Shown here: in pieces, positions 20,576 to 31,713 of the stretch
Layout: the number at the start of each line of letters is the position of its first letter
Position numbering within the stretch: position 1 is the stretch's first letter
Source of the DNA: Ixodes scapularis
Lineage: Eukaryota > Arthropoda > Arachnida > Ixodida > Ixodidae
Assembly (NCBI RefSeq): GCF_016920785.2
Contig: NW_024609857.1
Coordinates: forward strand, 5,704,373 to 5,768,372
Reading direction: 5' to 3'
DNA: 64,000 nucleotides
Translations under genes and position numbers: made by a program
Notes under the pieces: model-generated
What the model was told of the DNA's origin: nothing
Database searches by the model: none
The model's input: only the letters and a program-made list of their open reading frames with translations

Positions 20576-22587
20576 GGCCCTGTCACACTGCGGAAACAGT
20601 CGGAGAACTTTGTCCTTCAACACGAGGAAAGCATGTTTTCGGGGACCCTGTCACATTGCGGAAACAGCAGCATTCAGGAAACATGTTGCTGTCGTCCGAA
20701 AACCATGTTTCCCAACTTGTTCTCCGACACTCGGGGAACATCCTGTCACACCGAGAAAGCGTGTTGGAAGAACACAAATTGCCTCCTCTCCTGCGCGCTG
20801 CATCCCTCTCTCTCTCTCGCCCTCGTCTGCCCGGCCGGCTCGGCTAAGCTACAAGCGCGAGCTCCGGACTTTCAGCATCCCTGCCAAGCACGCGCGCCCG
20901 TGCAGTGCAGGCACTGTTCTGGGCCAGATGCTCGCGCTTGTAGCATCGGCTGCGTCTGGACCGAAGCTGAAACGAAGTATAGGCGGCTAGGCTCAGATCC
21001 GCTGGCTCCGCTCTTCCCTTGAATCGTTGCCATTTTGGATCGCCGTCTCATCGACGTCGCTCTACCGTAGTCGGTTCATCAGCCGCGCGAACCATCTCGT
21101 GTTCTCTGGATTTGGCGGTTGCGTTCTGCTACAGGGATAGACCCTTGCAGAATGGCATACGCGCCGGCCACAGCAGCAGCTTCTGCTTTGAGGCCCTGTC
21201 ATATTGAGGAAACACGGCGGAAACATGAACAAAACATGTTTCTCAACAGTCGGGAAACACGTCGGCTGTCGGCTCTGTTGCCCGACAACCCTGTCACATT
21301 GAGGAAACAGCAACACAACATGGACGACAGCGACAATGTTGTCTCGGTGTGACAGCTTTTGGCAACGGAAACCTCGACAACTTGTGTCGGACGACACGTG
21401 TTGCCCATTTCGGTGGCTGAGCGAATTTTTTTTCCAGCAACACAGCAACATCTATATTTTTCTGCACGGATAGTCGCACGAGAATACTTCAATAATAACT
21501 TCAAGCGTGAAGGGCCATTTTGAACGCGGCTTCTTGCGCGGCGGCAGCTGATCGTCAGAATCACCTGAATCGATGGCACAAAGAAGCACCAAAGCAGAAG
21601 CTGCTGCTGTGGCCCGCGCGTATGCCATCGTGCAAGGGTCTAGCCCTGTAGCAGAACGCAACCGCCAAATCCAGAGAACACGAGATGGTCCGCGCGGCTG
21701 ATGAATCGACTACGGTAGAGCGACGGCAATGAGACGGCGATCCAAAATGGCAACGATTCAAGGGGCGAGCGGAGCCAGCGGATCTGAGCCTAGCCGCCTA
21801 TACTTCGTTTCAGCTTCGGTCCAGACGCAGCCGCACGAGCATCTGGCCCAGAACAGTGCTTGCACTGCACGAGCGCGCGTGCTTGGCAGGGATGCTGAAA
21901 GCCCGGAGCTCGCGCTTGTAGCTTAGCCGAGCCGGCCGGGCAGACGAGGGCGAAAGAGAGAGGGAGGCAGCACGCAGGAGAGGAGGCAATTTGTGTTCTT
22001 CCAACACGCTTTCTCGGTGTGACAGGATGTTCCCCGAGTGTCGGAGAACAAGTTGGGAAACATGGTTTTCGGACTACAACAACATGTTTCCGGACTGTTG
22101 CTGTTTCCGCAATGTGACAGGGTCCCCGAAAACATGTTTTCCTCGTGTTGAAGGACAAAGTTCTCTGACTGTTTCCGCAGTGTGACAGGGTGCTTCTTTG
22201 TGCCATCGATCCAGATGATTTTGACGATCAGCTGCCGCCGCGCAAGAAGCCGCGTTCAAAATTGCCCTTCACGCTTGACGTTATTATTGAAGTATTCTCG
22301 TGCCACTTTCTGTAGAGAAAAATATAGATGTTGCCGTGTTGCTGGAAAAAAAATTCGCTCAGCCACCGAAATGGGCAACACGTGTCGTCCGACACATGTT
22401 GTCGAGGTTTCCGTTGCCAAAAGCTGTCACACCGAGACAACATTGTCGCTGTCGTCCATGTTGTGTTGCTGTTTCCTCAATGTGACAGGGTTGTCGGGCA
22501 ACAGAGCCGACAGCCGACATGTTTCCCGACTGTTGAGAAACATGTTTTGTTCATGTTTCCGCCGTGTTTCCTCAATGTGACAGGGCC
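20576..22587 (+). mobile_element. outer copy of a 1-kb TIR element, split by a copy of itself
   Basis: The ends GGCCCTGTCACACTG and CAATGTGACAGGGCC are inverted repeats flanked by TTAA (20572-20575 and 22588-22591). The left part (20576-21190) and the right part (22191-22587) are the two halves of one copy of about 1.01 kb. The complete inner copy, in opposite orientation, supplies the sequence that runs across the break. Ends and TTAA/TAA context suit a Harbinger-type MITE, but I see no transposase. Confidence 0.8.
21192..22190 (-). mobile_element. inner copy of the same 1-kb element, inverted
   Basis: This 999-bp copy runs from GGCCCTGTCATATTG to CGCAGTGTGACAGGG. Its sequence is the reverse complement of the outer copy throughout, and it is continuous across the point where the outer copy is interrupted (CTTCTGCTTTG / TGCTTCTTTG). 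No clean target duplication is visible at the inner ends. Short frames on both strands mirror each other because of the inverted arrangement. None is a convincing gene. Confidence 0.8.
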
Positions 22588-22711
22588 TTAAGCGGTACAC
22601 ACTTAAAACGAAGTGATCAACAGCGGAATAGCGGAACATTGACTATAACTAAGGAATGTTCGTTTCGCGCTCACGATTGTATACAGCCCTAAAGCATTCC
22701 GAGTATAGACC

Positions 22712-22960
22712 TTTCCAAAAAGAGCGCTCTGGCCGCCGTCATTTTGCGAATCGAGCGACCCCTGTCAGCCAGAACTTTCTGGCACCCGCCTGAGCTGTGG
22801 AAACCCGGTCAGCGCGACTCCCCACCTGCATTTTGCATTCGGAGTCAGCCGGCTTTTCTTGGAAGTTTTTACTTTATTCGCCTGTTTAGGATGCTTACCC
22901 TTTGTATGTTATCTCCCACTGTGAGAACCAGGGAATACCAGGGCTCGTAGCCTGCTCGGC
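22712..22960. repeat. dispersed repeat shared with 4308-4580
   Basis: Ordered blocks match the copy inside the hAT element (GGCCGCCG, GTCAGCGCGA, TTTTGCATTCG, CCCACTGTGAGAA). No ends are definable. Confidence 0.5.
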
Positions 22961-23585
22961 CTACGCAGGAAACGAACGAAGAGAGCGAACGTCAAGCAGC
23001 CCGCGACGCAGGCAGTTCGACGTTCTTGGAGGATTATTTCTGTCGAGATAATCACCAAAAAGCCTTCCAGGCTGTGTTCCGGCTTCCGGGTCTTCGCGAA
23101 AAATAGCTGATCGGGTCGGGTTCGGGGTGGGGGGACAGAATAGACACGTTCATTCGTTTACTTTGAAGAAGTGCAAAAAAGCTGCTCTCTTCTACATGCT
23201 CCCCAAAACACGCCGGATTCCGTCTGATTGTCGTGAAGTGACTATCGTCGACACTGTATATTGGATATGCTGTGTTATTTGAGACCTTTCTCAAATCCTG
23301 TTCGGATAACGCGGCACCGTGGGGTACGTACAATATATTTTTTGTTCGATTGATGAGACTCATTGAATTTCATGTTGTGGGCGGGGAATATCCATGCAGT
23401 ACGGATATCCTGTGTGGTCAAATATTTTGACCTATATAGATTGACACGGCTGAGTGTACGGTGCCGTAAAACGATGAACATAAAATGAAACAAACATTCC
23501 AGTTGCATTTGTTCTGTCGCGCACGGACTCACGAAAACAGCTTTCATTTCTTTGTCTTTGTTCCCAAAAATAGAGCACTGCTTCC
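22961..23585. other. receptor intron 7, nothing recognised
   Basis: No element ends and no domain-bearing frame. The minus-strand frames at 23052-23652 look random. Confidence 0.45.
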
Positions 23586-23589
23586 TTAA

Positions 23590-25014
23590 AGGGCCCCTGA
23601 AAAGAAAAAAAAAAGTTTTTTTTAAACAGTCTGGTTGGAACACGCGTGTCAAAAAATGAATTTTACGCGAAAAAAAAATTTTTTTAGAGCAATATTGACG
23701 GCGAGGGATTTATTTGAAGTTTTGCGCGCAAATTCCATGGTCATTCAGCTCGGCTTCTCATTGGTAGCGATGGTCATTCAACTCAGCTTCTCATTGGCCA
23801 ATAGAATGAGTGACAGCTTAGATGTTGGTTTTAAAATCTTCGTGATTTTTTAAAATCGCCTTTTGAATTACATATTTTTAGGTTTAAGAAACAATCCATC
23901 GAATGAATGTCGCAATTGTTTACAAACGTTTTACAAAATCGTAACTTCCGTTCGGATACCACAACAAAACAACAAACAAAAGCTTCGCCATTTTGTTTTC
24001 TGTCGTGGTCGCCGTCTTCGCGTTTCGCGTTCTGAAGAGGGCTTGTTGCTTGTGTTAGTTAGTCAGTCATAGTAAGTACTTAGGAAGTGGCGCGGGGTGA
24101 CAGGTTTCTGTTTTTCTGCTCTTCTTTGCGCGATTCGTGTGTCCCGTTTACCTCATCTTTTGTTTGTTTTCTGGCGCGCGCCAGTGCCAATGTTTGTTTA
24201 GATGTCGGTTCCCGTGGTTCCCGTAAAGAGTTTAGTGAGGCACGCGGCACCGCACTCAACGTTTAATAAAAAAAAAAAAAATCAGTTACCACTGCGTGTC
24301 CTCGCGGCGGCTTGAAGGATCGTGCGGCTCGAACGAACTCGTCGAGGCACCCGCTTCGCCGCGGCGAAGCGGGTGCCTCGCGGCGATCGGAGCGGACGCC
24401 TTCCGGCTGGCGAGGCGTGTCCTCGTACGGACGAAGGCCCAGCTGCTGGCAGCGTTGAAGCAATTGACGCTTCAGGTCGGGGTCCACCGCGACGACTATG
24501 TACTGTGTGTACGACCACGGTGACCACGGTACGTGCACGATACGGCGCGGTATGTCGTTCGACCGGCAGACAGCCGGCCAGGGGCTGTGTTCCAAATCTC
24601 CAAATGCATCCGAGTTTCTCCGGCGGATCGTATCACGTGACAGCACAGATTGAAAAACGCTGTACGCGGGTAGGTTTTAGAACGCCAAGAGTACAAAACC
24701 CTCACCCTGGGGTAAGATCGAGTCAATTTTGGAACACGGCCAGGAAGTAGCAATGGCTCTCGTGCGGGGCGCAGCCAAGCCAGGAAAGCAGCCAAGCCGA
24801 TCCACTACGAAGAGGCGGGGACTACCTCTCCTCCACGCGCCCGAGATGCCGAGAGAGAGAAAAGTGGAAAGGAGGTGACTGCCGACTAAATTGCGTCTGG
24901 CGCAGTCAATATTGCTCTAAAAAAATTTTTTTTTTCGCGTAAAATTCATTTTTTGACACGCGTGTCTCAACCAGACTGTTTTTGAAAAACTTTTTTCTTC
25001 TTTTCAGGGGCCCT
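23590..25014. mobile_element. 1.4-kb DNA element with TIRs of about 110 bp
   Basis: The left arm starts AGGGCCCCTGAAAAG and the right arm ends CTTTTCAGGGGCCCT. The inverted arms continue for about 110 bp, including CACGCGTGTC, AATGAATTTTACGCG and TAGAGCAATATTGAC. TTAA flanks both sides (23586-23589 and 25015-25018). There is no transposase, but the interior has a perfect palindrome at 24343-24380 and an unexplained minus-strand frame. It is a non-autonomous element, family unassigned (TTAA or TAA target). Confidence 0.82.
24263..24646 (-). other. unrecognised open frame inside the 23.6-25.0 kb element
   Basis: A frame of about 127 codons with the stretch VPWSPWSYTQYIVVAVDPDL and KRQLLQRCQQLGLRPYEDTP looks protein-like rather than low-complexity. 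I do not recognise it. It is not a receptor exon: no IPT pattern, and the neighbouring exons already join without it. It could be captured host sequence or chance. The first residue called as Met need not be a real start. Confidence 0.25.
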
Positions 25015-25018
25015 TTAA

Positions 25019-25992
25019 AGACCTCTATAAATTATGTTCGCCACAGAACACAAATTAAAAAAGAAAACGCGGCAATTCAGCCGCTACCAGCGTCCGGATT
25101 TGCGCTTACGCAGGCTGCCACTATACCCACTGACAAGAAACTCCACAGCTCAGCGCAGTCGGGCAACACTGACGTACACTCTCAAAACCAGGGACGCGCG
25201 CTGTAAATCGCTTCGTTCGAGACTGCCGCTGGAAAGGTCTATAAACTGCTCTGCGATGACAGATGCTCGGTACACTACTCCAAAGATCACGGCGCTTCAG
25301 TGGGGAAAGGCGTGGACGTTTTTCTGCCAGTCAGCGTAACCACTGGGGCCGGTCACCGCTCGCCCTTCTCACTGACTAAATACAAAACAAATTGGAGTCT
25401 ATTTCTGGCATCTCCTTATACATTCATTATTTATTCATGATTATCGCAACACAGGCCTGCAGAGATGTTTATTGCAAGAGTGCACGTATACAAGGCCATA
25501 TAAAGAACGTGTCAACGACAATGACAACAACAACAACAAAAACCATATTTATTCCTTCCGTTTAATATGAAACTGGATCTATATGTCGGGTTGGGGGGGC
25601 GGGAGGGGGGGGGGGGGGGGAAGGGGACCCCGGCCGAGGTTCCCGCAATCTGATGGAGGCTTATTGCGGAGAAGGCGCCGTGGTAACCGAGATTTCGGTT
25701 GCACGTCAAAAGATCCCCGGGTGGTCGAAATTAATCCTCAGTCCTCCGCTGGGGCATGCCGGATTCCCGTCGTTGGTTTGGAACGTAAAACTCCCAAATT
25801 TGACATTGTGTTACAAACTGGAGGTTTTGTATGCAAGAAGAAGAAAAAAAAAACACGAATTAAGTTTAATTGTTCGATCGTCGAATTTGCACACATAAAA
25901 AAAGAAGTAAAACCTTAGGTTACGAGCCTCGGGGAAGACCCCCAGCGCCCGTTTCATCGGGGGCTTCGTTGGAAGGGACTCCCCAGACCCAC
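25019..25992. other. receptor intron 7, nothing recognised
   Basis: A CAACAACAAC tract lies around 25527-25540 and a G-rich run around 25589-25625. Otherwise plain intron. Confidence 0.5.
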
Positions 25993-26129
25993 CTGTGGAT
26001 GTGACACGGGTGGCTTCCGACGCTGACCGTCGGCAAAGCGCCGCTGTCCAGGTTTGTCCCGTGCACCGCAATGCTCGTGCCGCCTGCTCTGGGCCCGTAG
26101 CTCGGGGTTATGCCGCTGAACGTGGACAT
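25993..26129 (-). CDS. MET/plexin-like receptor, exon 7 (IPT domain 2)
   Basis: Residues 619-664, 137 bp. The acceptor is TGCCTGCAG (phase 0) and the donor CACAG|GTGGGT (phase 2). It encodes SGITPSYGPRAGGTSIAVHG and then TNLDSGALPTVSVGSHPCHIH. The IxPxYGPxAGGTxxxxxGxNL signature is a textbook IPT/TIG start, and is especially like the second IPT domain of MET. Confidence 0.9.
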
Positions 26130-26425
26130 CTGCAGGCACGAAACGTATGCAGCGTCAGCCAAGGAAAGCGAACGCAAACAATAGACCATGCCGCGCCGAA
26201 ACTTTCAAGTTCACCCAAGTGAAAGGCTAGCGGTTGTATTCTGGAAATTTGTAAACAAGAAAACAACGTCCGCTTCTTGGTAGCAGATGCAATTCGTTTC
26301 CAACGTACCCACTGGCTCCGCAAGTTGCCATTTTTCAAATACCCTCGCACGTTATCCAAATAGCTATCCTCCGTTTCACTCCGATCGCACCTAGCCGACA
26401 TTGCTATCTGATTTAGGTATACTCG

Positions 26426-26585
26426 GTTTCATGCTTAGCGTGCAACACTGTCAAAGCTATTCTGGCGTGAGCGCGTGGCTTCATATATGGTTTTGTTTGC
26501 GCGAGAACGCATGCAAATGATCAACGAGACTAAGCCCCACGCTCGCTCCAATAGCTTTGACAGCGGTGCACGCTAAGTGTGAAAC
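26426..26585. repeat. 160-bp MITE with terminal inverted repeats of about 36 bp
   Basis: GTTTCATGCTTAGCGTGCA at the left is mirrored by TGCACGCTAAGTGTGAAAC at the right. The inner parts ACTGTCAAAGCTATT and AATAGCTTTGACAGCG are also inverted. It has no coding capacity and lies in receptor intron 6. Confidence 0.75.
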
Positions 26586-26980
26586 AGAGTTAAGCAACGC
26601 CGAAATTGCATCGTAGCTGCGTTCGTCGTTTCTGTGCGTGTCACCGGCTGAATCAATCATGCGGAGATAAACACGCAGGATGGCGGCGATTTCCCTGTGA
26701 GCGATTGGTTAGTCGCCAGATAGCAAACGCGCAAAGGCGACGAGTGCCGTCACGATACACTTTTGGGGTAGCTTGAACGGATTCTATCGGATCGTAGTCG
26801 AACTTTCCGTGAAACCAAGTATAGCGCCACATTCGAGCAAAGAGATTTTGGCGTCGCGTGGTTTTTTTCTGCGGAGCGATGATCTCCCTGTTCGAATTTG
26901 TGGCCAAACAGGCTGTACCACACTCTAGCTTTCCGTAGGGTTAATGCGTAGACAGATTGCTCCGAACGAGCAGCGCCCAC

Positions 26981-27119
26981 CTGGTACTGGAATGCCGTGG
27001 CAGCCACTTTCCTGTCCAGGATGTCGAAGGACTTTTCCGTGTCCCAGTAGGTGTCGTTCACGTTTACCATGATGTCCACCAGGGTGTCGCTCTTGCCGGC
27101 CGGCGTCTTGCACTGCACA
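26981..27119 (-). CDS. MET/plexin-like receptor, exon 6 (end of IPT 1)
   Basis: Residues 572-618, 139 bp. It enters in phase 2 after CTCGCGCAG and leaves in phase 0 at CAG|GTGGGC. Joined to exon 5 it reads HWNFTFVQCKTPAGKSD, the Cys-x-TP strand that ends an IPT core. DIMVNVND, an acidic loop and FQYQ follow. Confidence 0.87.
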
Positions 27120-27649
27120 CTGCGCGAGCAGTCGCGTCAAACTTTCGTCCCAAGGTGCTTCGTATTTCGCACGCTGCTGAAACTATTGCGGGCAGAATGT
27201 GAGGGAGAGGAGGAGAGGAGAATGCGCGGAGGCGTCACAACGTCGAGCTCCGGTTGGAAATGATTAGTGGGAAGATTCAAAGCCAGCCGCCTTTGCCTCT
27301 ACTCACTGTTCGAACGCGAGCGCCGAATACCTTAACCCGGCGAATGGCGTTCCAACGCGTTTGAATAATTAATCCTTCCAACCAGGACTCGATGTTCGGA
27401 CGTCTCCGCACGACCTCATAACCTCCCCTTCCTCAGTTTCCACCCGCACATAGGCCGGCTAATACTTTGCGGTTGTTTTTATTAAGGCGAAAGGCTCATA
27501 TGTCTCATCGCTCAGTAGACCTTCAATGTCCTTGAGCGGAAACACGCTGGCGACACCAAAGGTACCAAAACGTTTACGTAACGTCTGATAATTTTAATAT
27601 TCCCCCGAAAAGAATTTTCGCTCTTTTCCCTCGGCTGGCATCGAACCAG
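27120..27649. other. receptor intron 5, nothing recognised
   Basis: No coding frame or repeat structure that I can support. Confidence 0.5.
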
Positions 27650-28150
27650 CAACCTTTTTTTACAGCGGAGCTGTTAAGGGCTAGTTTTTTCAGTTTCGTG
27701 TCGGGCCACCAAATAAATGTCGGGAAAAAACTCTGAACAGCTACCGCCAACTATGAGCAAACCGGTTGTCTTGTTGCCGCCGTCGCTCATAGATGGCGTC
27801 AACCTTTCCAGCCTTTCCATTCTGGTTTTCACCGGACTGGAAAGGCTGAATTTCTCTAGGCGTCGTCTTTGAGGTCGCCCTAGAAGTCGTCCTTGAGGTC
27901 GTCCTAGACGTCATCCTTGAGGTCGTCCTTGATGTCATCCTCGAGGTCGTCCTCGAGGTCGTCCTTGAGATCGTCCCAGACGCTGTCCTTGAGGTAATCC
28001 TAGAAGTCGTCCAAGAAGTCGTACTTGAAATCGTCCTAGACGTCGTCCTCTAGGCGTCATCCTTGAGGTCGTTCAAGAAGACGTCCTTGAGGTCCTCCCA
28101 CCATGGTACTGCTTTGCTGGTCTTTGTTCTTCACCAGAGAGGAAAGGCTG
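27650..28150 (-). repeat. dispersed repeat, copy split by a minisatellite
   Basis: Read on the minus strand, both flanks (27650-27858 and 28098-28150) match the plus-strand copy at 34185-34470 in order: TCTGGTGAAGAA, AAAGACCAGC, GGAAAGGCTGGAAAGG, ATCTATGAGCGACGGCGGCA and CCCTTAACAGCTCCGCTG. The middle is replaced by the GACGTC-rich array at 27859-28097, which the 34-kb copy lacks. Confidence 0.65.
27859..28097. repeat. GTCGTCCTTGAG minisatellite, array 1
   Basis: Degenerate tandem units of about 12-15 bp of the form GTCGTCCTTGAG/GTCGTCCTAGAC. The same motif, reverse-complemented, makes up the two arrays at 29080-29470 and 29820-30320. Long low-complexity frames across it are artefacts of the period. 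Confidence 0.85.
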
Positions 28151-28970
28151 AAAGTTTTTCGTTCAGTAGTCCCAAAGATATACCGATACCGGGAGAGGCG
28201 TGTAAAACTGTGCCTTCTACAGCTTAGAAAAGGATTACTCTGCAAACCTCTCAACAAACATAACGGTCGTTCTGTTGTTGTTGTTTTTAATGACAAATAA
28301 ATAAAAATTGCGGATTAAAATTATGCATTTATGCACAGGCCCGCAAAAATACGGGGATACTCGTGCGCGGTGCCTGACAGCCAGAGGGGGTGCAACGCAT
28401 TATAGTGAGAAACAAAAAAAAATATGATGAGCCATTCGACCTTGTGAAGGTGGATAACCAGCAAAGCTGTTTTAGCACACGACACAGATGTGACACAGAA
28501 TTTTGAACAAAAGTACGAACAGATTTTTGTCTTGATCGGTGGTCGTCGTGATGAACGGTACGCGCATACATGTCGAGGACTAACGCCTCCCCGAGGAGCC
28601 GGAGGGAACTAGACTCGCATGACGGAACCGCCACCCGGCGGAAGGAAAGGAAACTAGGCCCTCAAACACTTGGAACAACAAGGTGAGGGCGGTGCGCTTT
28701 CCTCCTCCTCCTCCTTTCCTCCTCTCCTCCTGCCGCTGAATTTGTTCGGGGGTGACATGACACGAAGTCGTGACGTCATTTTTCTTGCATCCAAAAATGA
28801 CGCCACAAAGACGTGACATCATTTACTTGTGTGGCAACAAAAATGACATCACGACACCGTGACGTTATTTTTGTTGCCGCACACGAAAATCTTACGGGAC
28901 CCTAGCCATAAACAGCGTCGCTGTAAAGCAAAAATACCACACAGAAAAAAATTGTTTCAGCTTTGTAATT
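28151..28970. other. receptor intron 5, no gene seen
   Basis: The segment 28740-28875 has several near-palindromic GTGACGTCATTTTTGTTGC blocks in both orientations. No domain-bearing frame. Confidence 0.45.
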
Positions 28971-29079
28971 CAACCAAACGCGATAAAATGCGGTAGCTTC
29001 ACAGGAACATTGTTAGTGAAAACAATTAGGAAAGGAAATGGTACAGTGATGAGATGGTTGTAATATGCCGTGTACTCAT

Positions 29080-29470
29080 CGAGGACGCCCTCTAAGACAA
29101 CGTCAAGTGCAGCGTTGAGAGCGACATCAAGGACTGCGTCTTAGACTATGTCAAAGACGACCTCTGAGACGCCCTCGAGGGCGTCGCCTCGGGTGACGTC
29201 GAGGATAATATCATAGAGGACGACGTCAAGAACGACGTGTAGGACGACCTCTAGGACGACCTCAAAGACTACATCTGGGGCGGCGTCTAGCACAACATCG
29301 AGGGCCTCTAGGGCGACGTCAAAGACGCCGTCAATGATGACGTCGAGGATGACGTCCCAGAAAACGACGTAAAGAATGTGCCTCAAGGACGAACTCTGCA
29401 ATGACCTCAAAAGCCTCCTCTTGGACGACCTCTCCGACGACGTCGAGAACGAAGTCAGGACGTCAGGTCA
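29080..29470. repeat. GACGACGTCAAGG minisatellite, array 2
   Basis: Degenerate 12- to 15-bp units of type GACGACGTCAAGG/GACGACCTCTAGG inside duplication copy 1. The frame 29141-29410 encodes DVVLDVV-like repeats only because of this period. Confidence 0.85.
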
Positions 29471-29819
29471 CGGCAGCTTAAGCTACTGGCGCTGACGAGC
29501 TTACGCAACCCAGCTTACGTGAACGGAGCTTACGCAACCGACGCTTACGTGACTTTGATTACGCGGCCTTGCACTTCTGCCACGGGCACTTCGTCACCTT
29601 GATTCCGCCAACTTAGAGTTCAGCGACGGGCGGCACGTAACCTTAAGGATACTAAGGTCACCTTGAGCATGGTTGGGCCTATAAAGCTACCGCTTTAAAA
29701 TTGGCTCTCTCTATGGACATTCTGCTAAACGCGATGGAATGCCGTAGCTTTACAGGAGCATCGTTAGTGAAAAATATTAGGAAAGGAAATGGTACAGCTA
29801 TTAAATGGTTGTAAAGCCG

Positions 29820-30320
29820 CACACACATCAAGGACGACGTCAAGGACGGCGTCTAGGACAAGGCCCTAAATTACAGCTTCAAAGACGACGTTTAGGTAGA
29901 CCTCTAGGACGACCTCAACAACGACGAATAGGACGACATCCTTGAGGACGACGTCGAAAACGACGTCTATGACGACTTCAAGGACAATATCTGGGACGAC
30001 GTCGAGTACAACGTCAAGAACGATGTCTACGAGGACGTCAAGGGTAACGTTATAGATGACGATATCAAGTACGACGCCTAGGAAGACCTCTTGGACAACG
30101 TCGAACACAACGTCAAGAACGGCGTGTAGGACAAAGTCGAGGACTACCTTTAGGGCAACCTCAAGGATGACGTCAAGGACGACGTCAAAGGCGGCGTCTA
30201 GGACGACGTCTTATAGGTCAATGTTATTGACGACGTCTAGGACGACTTCTGGGACGACCTCAAAGATGGCGTCTAGGAAGACTTCAGGGATTACCTCTAG
30301 GACGACGTCAGCGACGTAAG
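29820..30320. repeat. GACGACGTCAAGG minisatellite, array 3
   Basis: Same unit as array 2, inside duplication copy 2. The roughly 500-bp array is slightly longer than array 2, showing copy-number change after duplication. Confidence 0.85.
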
Positions 30321-30717
30321 GTCACGCGAGCTTTAGCTACCGGCGTTTACGAGCTTACGCAACCGAAACTTACCCGACTGGAGCTTACACCTTCGCCACG
30401 GGCATTACGTGATCTTGTGCGTGGTTGGGCTTTAAGGCTACCGCTTTAAAAACACATGACAACCTAACCAGACAGCAAAGGAAATTCAGAAATTATAGTA
30501 CATACACCACGATATATCAACTTTTTTTTACGGTTCTAAGCGACTGCAGTATTACGAGTTCAGAGGACGTTAAGCTGAGAGACAAAGTTCTCTGGGTCGT
30601 GAAGCAGATGGCTTAGGGAAACGTCGAATGCCAATTTAAGGATACTAGGAGATTTATTTTTAAGTTGTCCCTATCACAATCGACTACGACCGTTACTCCT
30701 ACTTGTCTGGACTGTTA

Positions 30718-31710
30718 TGGTATATTCGGCTGGTCGTTTTTCGGCCTCTTGGGGCGCTCTAAAAAGCCGGTGTGCATTCGGCTGGTCGATGCCAGGCGCT
30801 CCAAGTATATTCGACTGGTTCTTTCGGAGCGCTCTCGAAGCTCCGACTCTCGCCGGCCTCCGAATCGGAGCGGTTTGAGGCGCTCTGACTTGGAAGTGGG
30901 AACGCGCGAGAGATCTGGCTGCCGACCGGTCAGGTGACTCCAGCCATTCCGCCATTTTGCTTTTGTGTCGGAAGCGAACGGCGAGAACGCAGCTACTCCA
31001 CAAAAAGAGGGCTGCGAAAAACAGCCGTCAGTCTCGACGCCGTCACCGTTGTGTTGTGCTCCCCGAATTGAGGTGAAATGTCGTTGAAACGAAGACGTTT
31101 AATGTTAGTGGTGGCACCGCCAGTGCTGCTGGCGAAGCTAGCAGACAGCGACAACACCAGCAGCTCGGACTACGACGACGAGGACCGTGCATGCGAAGCG
31201 AAGTTTCCCGAGTTGTTTGACGCACCTTGTACCTAACGTTGCCTTGTACCAACGTTGCCTTGTACGGTGCCCAAGGTCAAGGCCTGTGTTTTTATAGTGC
31301 GAACCTACTCGGACAAAGCGGTAAGTACAAAAGTACGAGAGTTTTCAAGCTGTAATGTTGTCTTTTTTTGATAGTTTCGCAGGAACTTCCGCTTGGCACG
31401 GCTGGCTTGCGATGACCTTATCAGCGTCCGCATTGATGGTTGCCATTTTTCAAGGGTTTACGGATGGATGGATCACTGAATACTGCTCAACCCTTAGAAT
31501 CCAAAGAGCAGAAGTTCCGCTAGAGGGTGGCCCGCGCCGTCCTCTAGTGGCGCACGCCACCCTCTATCCGCTCGGCTTGCCGCTCTGAAAAGTTGAAGAG
31601 CGTTCGGCTGGGCGCGCCGATTCTCTCGCTCCGATGCGGAGGCGCTCCGGGATCTGGTAGCTACGACTCGGATGATTGGAGTGCTCGAAAGTGACCAGCC
31701 GAATATACCA
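30718..31710. mobile_element. 1-kb Harbinger-type non-autonomous element
   Basis: The ends are a perfect 18-bp inverted repeat TGGTATATTCGGCTGGTC with a TTA target duplication (30715-30717 and 31711-31713). The interior includes a short plus-strand frame from ATG 31079 (MSLKRRRLMLVV..., then a Ser/Asp-rich stretch, stop at 31236) that may be a relic first exon. No transposase domain is present. Confidence 0.85.
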
Positions 31711-31713
31711 TTA

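Larger units (their letters stand above)
28971..30445. repeat. tandem duplication of an approximately 750-bp unit carrying a minisatellite
   Basis: Copy 1 (about 28971-29695) and copy 2 (about 29725-30445) share a start (ACGCGATRRAATGC, GTAGCTT, AGGAAAGGAAATGGTACAG, ATGGTTGTAA), a GACGTC-rich minisatellite, a tail with GAGCTTACGCAACC repeats and an end GGTTGGGC...GCTACCGCTTTAAAA. Point differences are common, so the duplication is not recent. Confidence 0.8.

Noticed and set aside
20541..22590. Coding gene pair on opposite strands
   Set aside because: The mirrored frames result from the inverted nested copies and have no recognisable domain.
24263..24646. A further receptor exon
   Set aside because: It lies inside a TIR element, shows no IPT pattern, and exons 7 and 8 already join in phase 2 without it.
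27741..27938. Thr/Ser/Arg repeat protein
   Set aside because: Same minisatellite artefact, no start context, no domain.
29141..29410. Protein of DVVLDVV repeats
   Set aside because: Produced by the short period of the minisatellite. Also seen in other frames and arrays.
27859..30320. CRISPR-like array
   Set aside because: Units are directly adjacent and degenerate with no unique spacers, and the DNA is eukaryotic.
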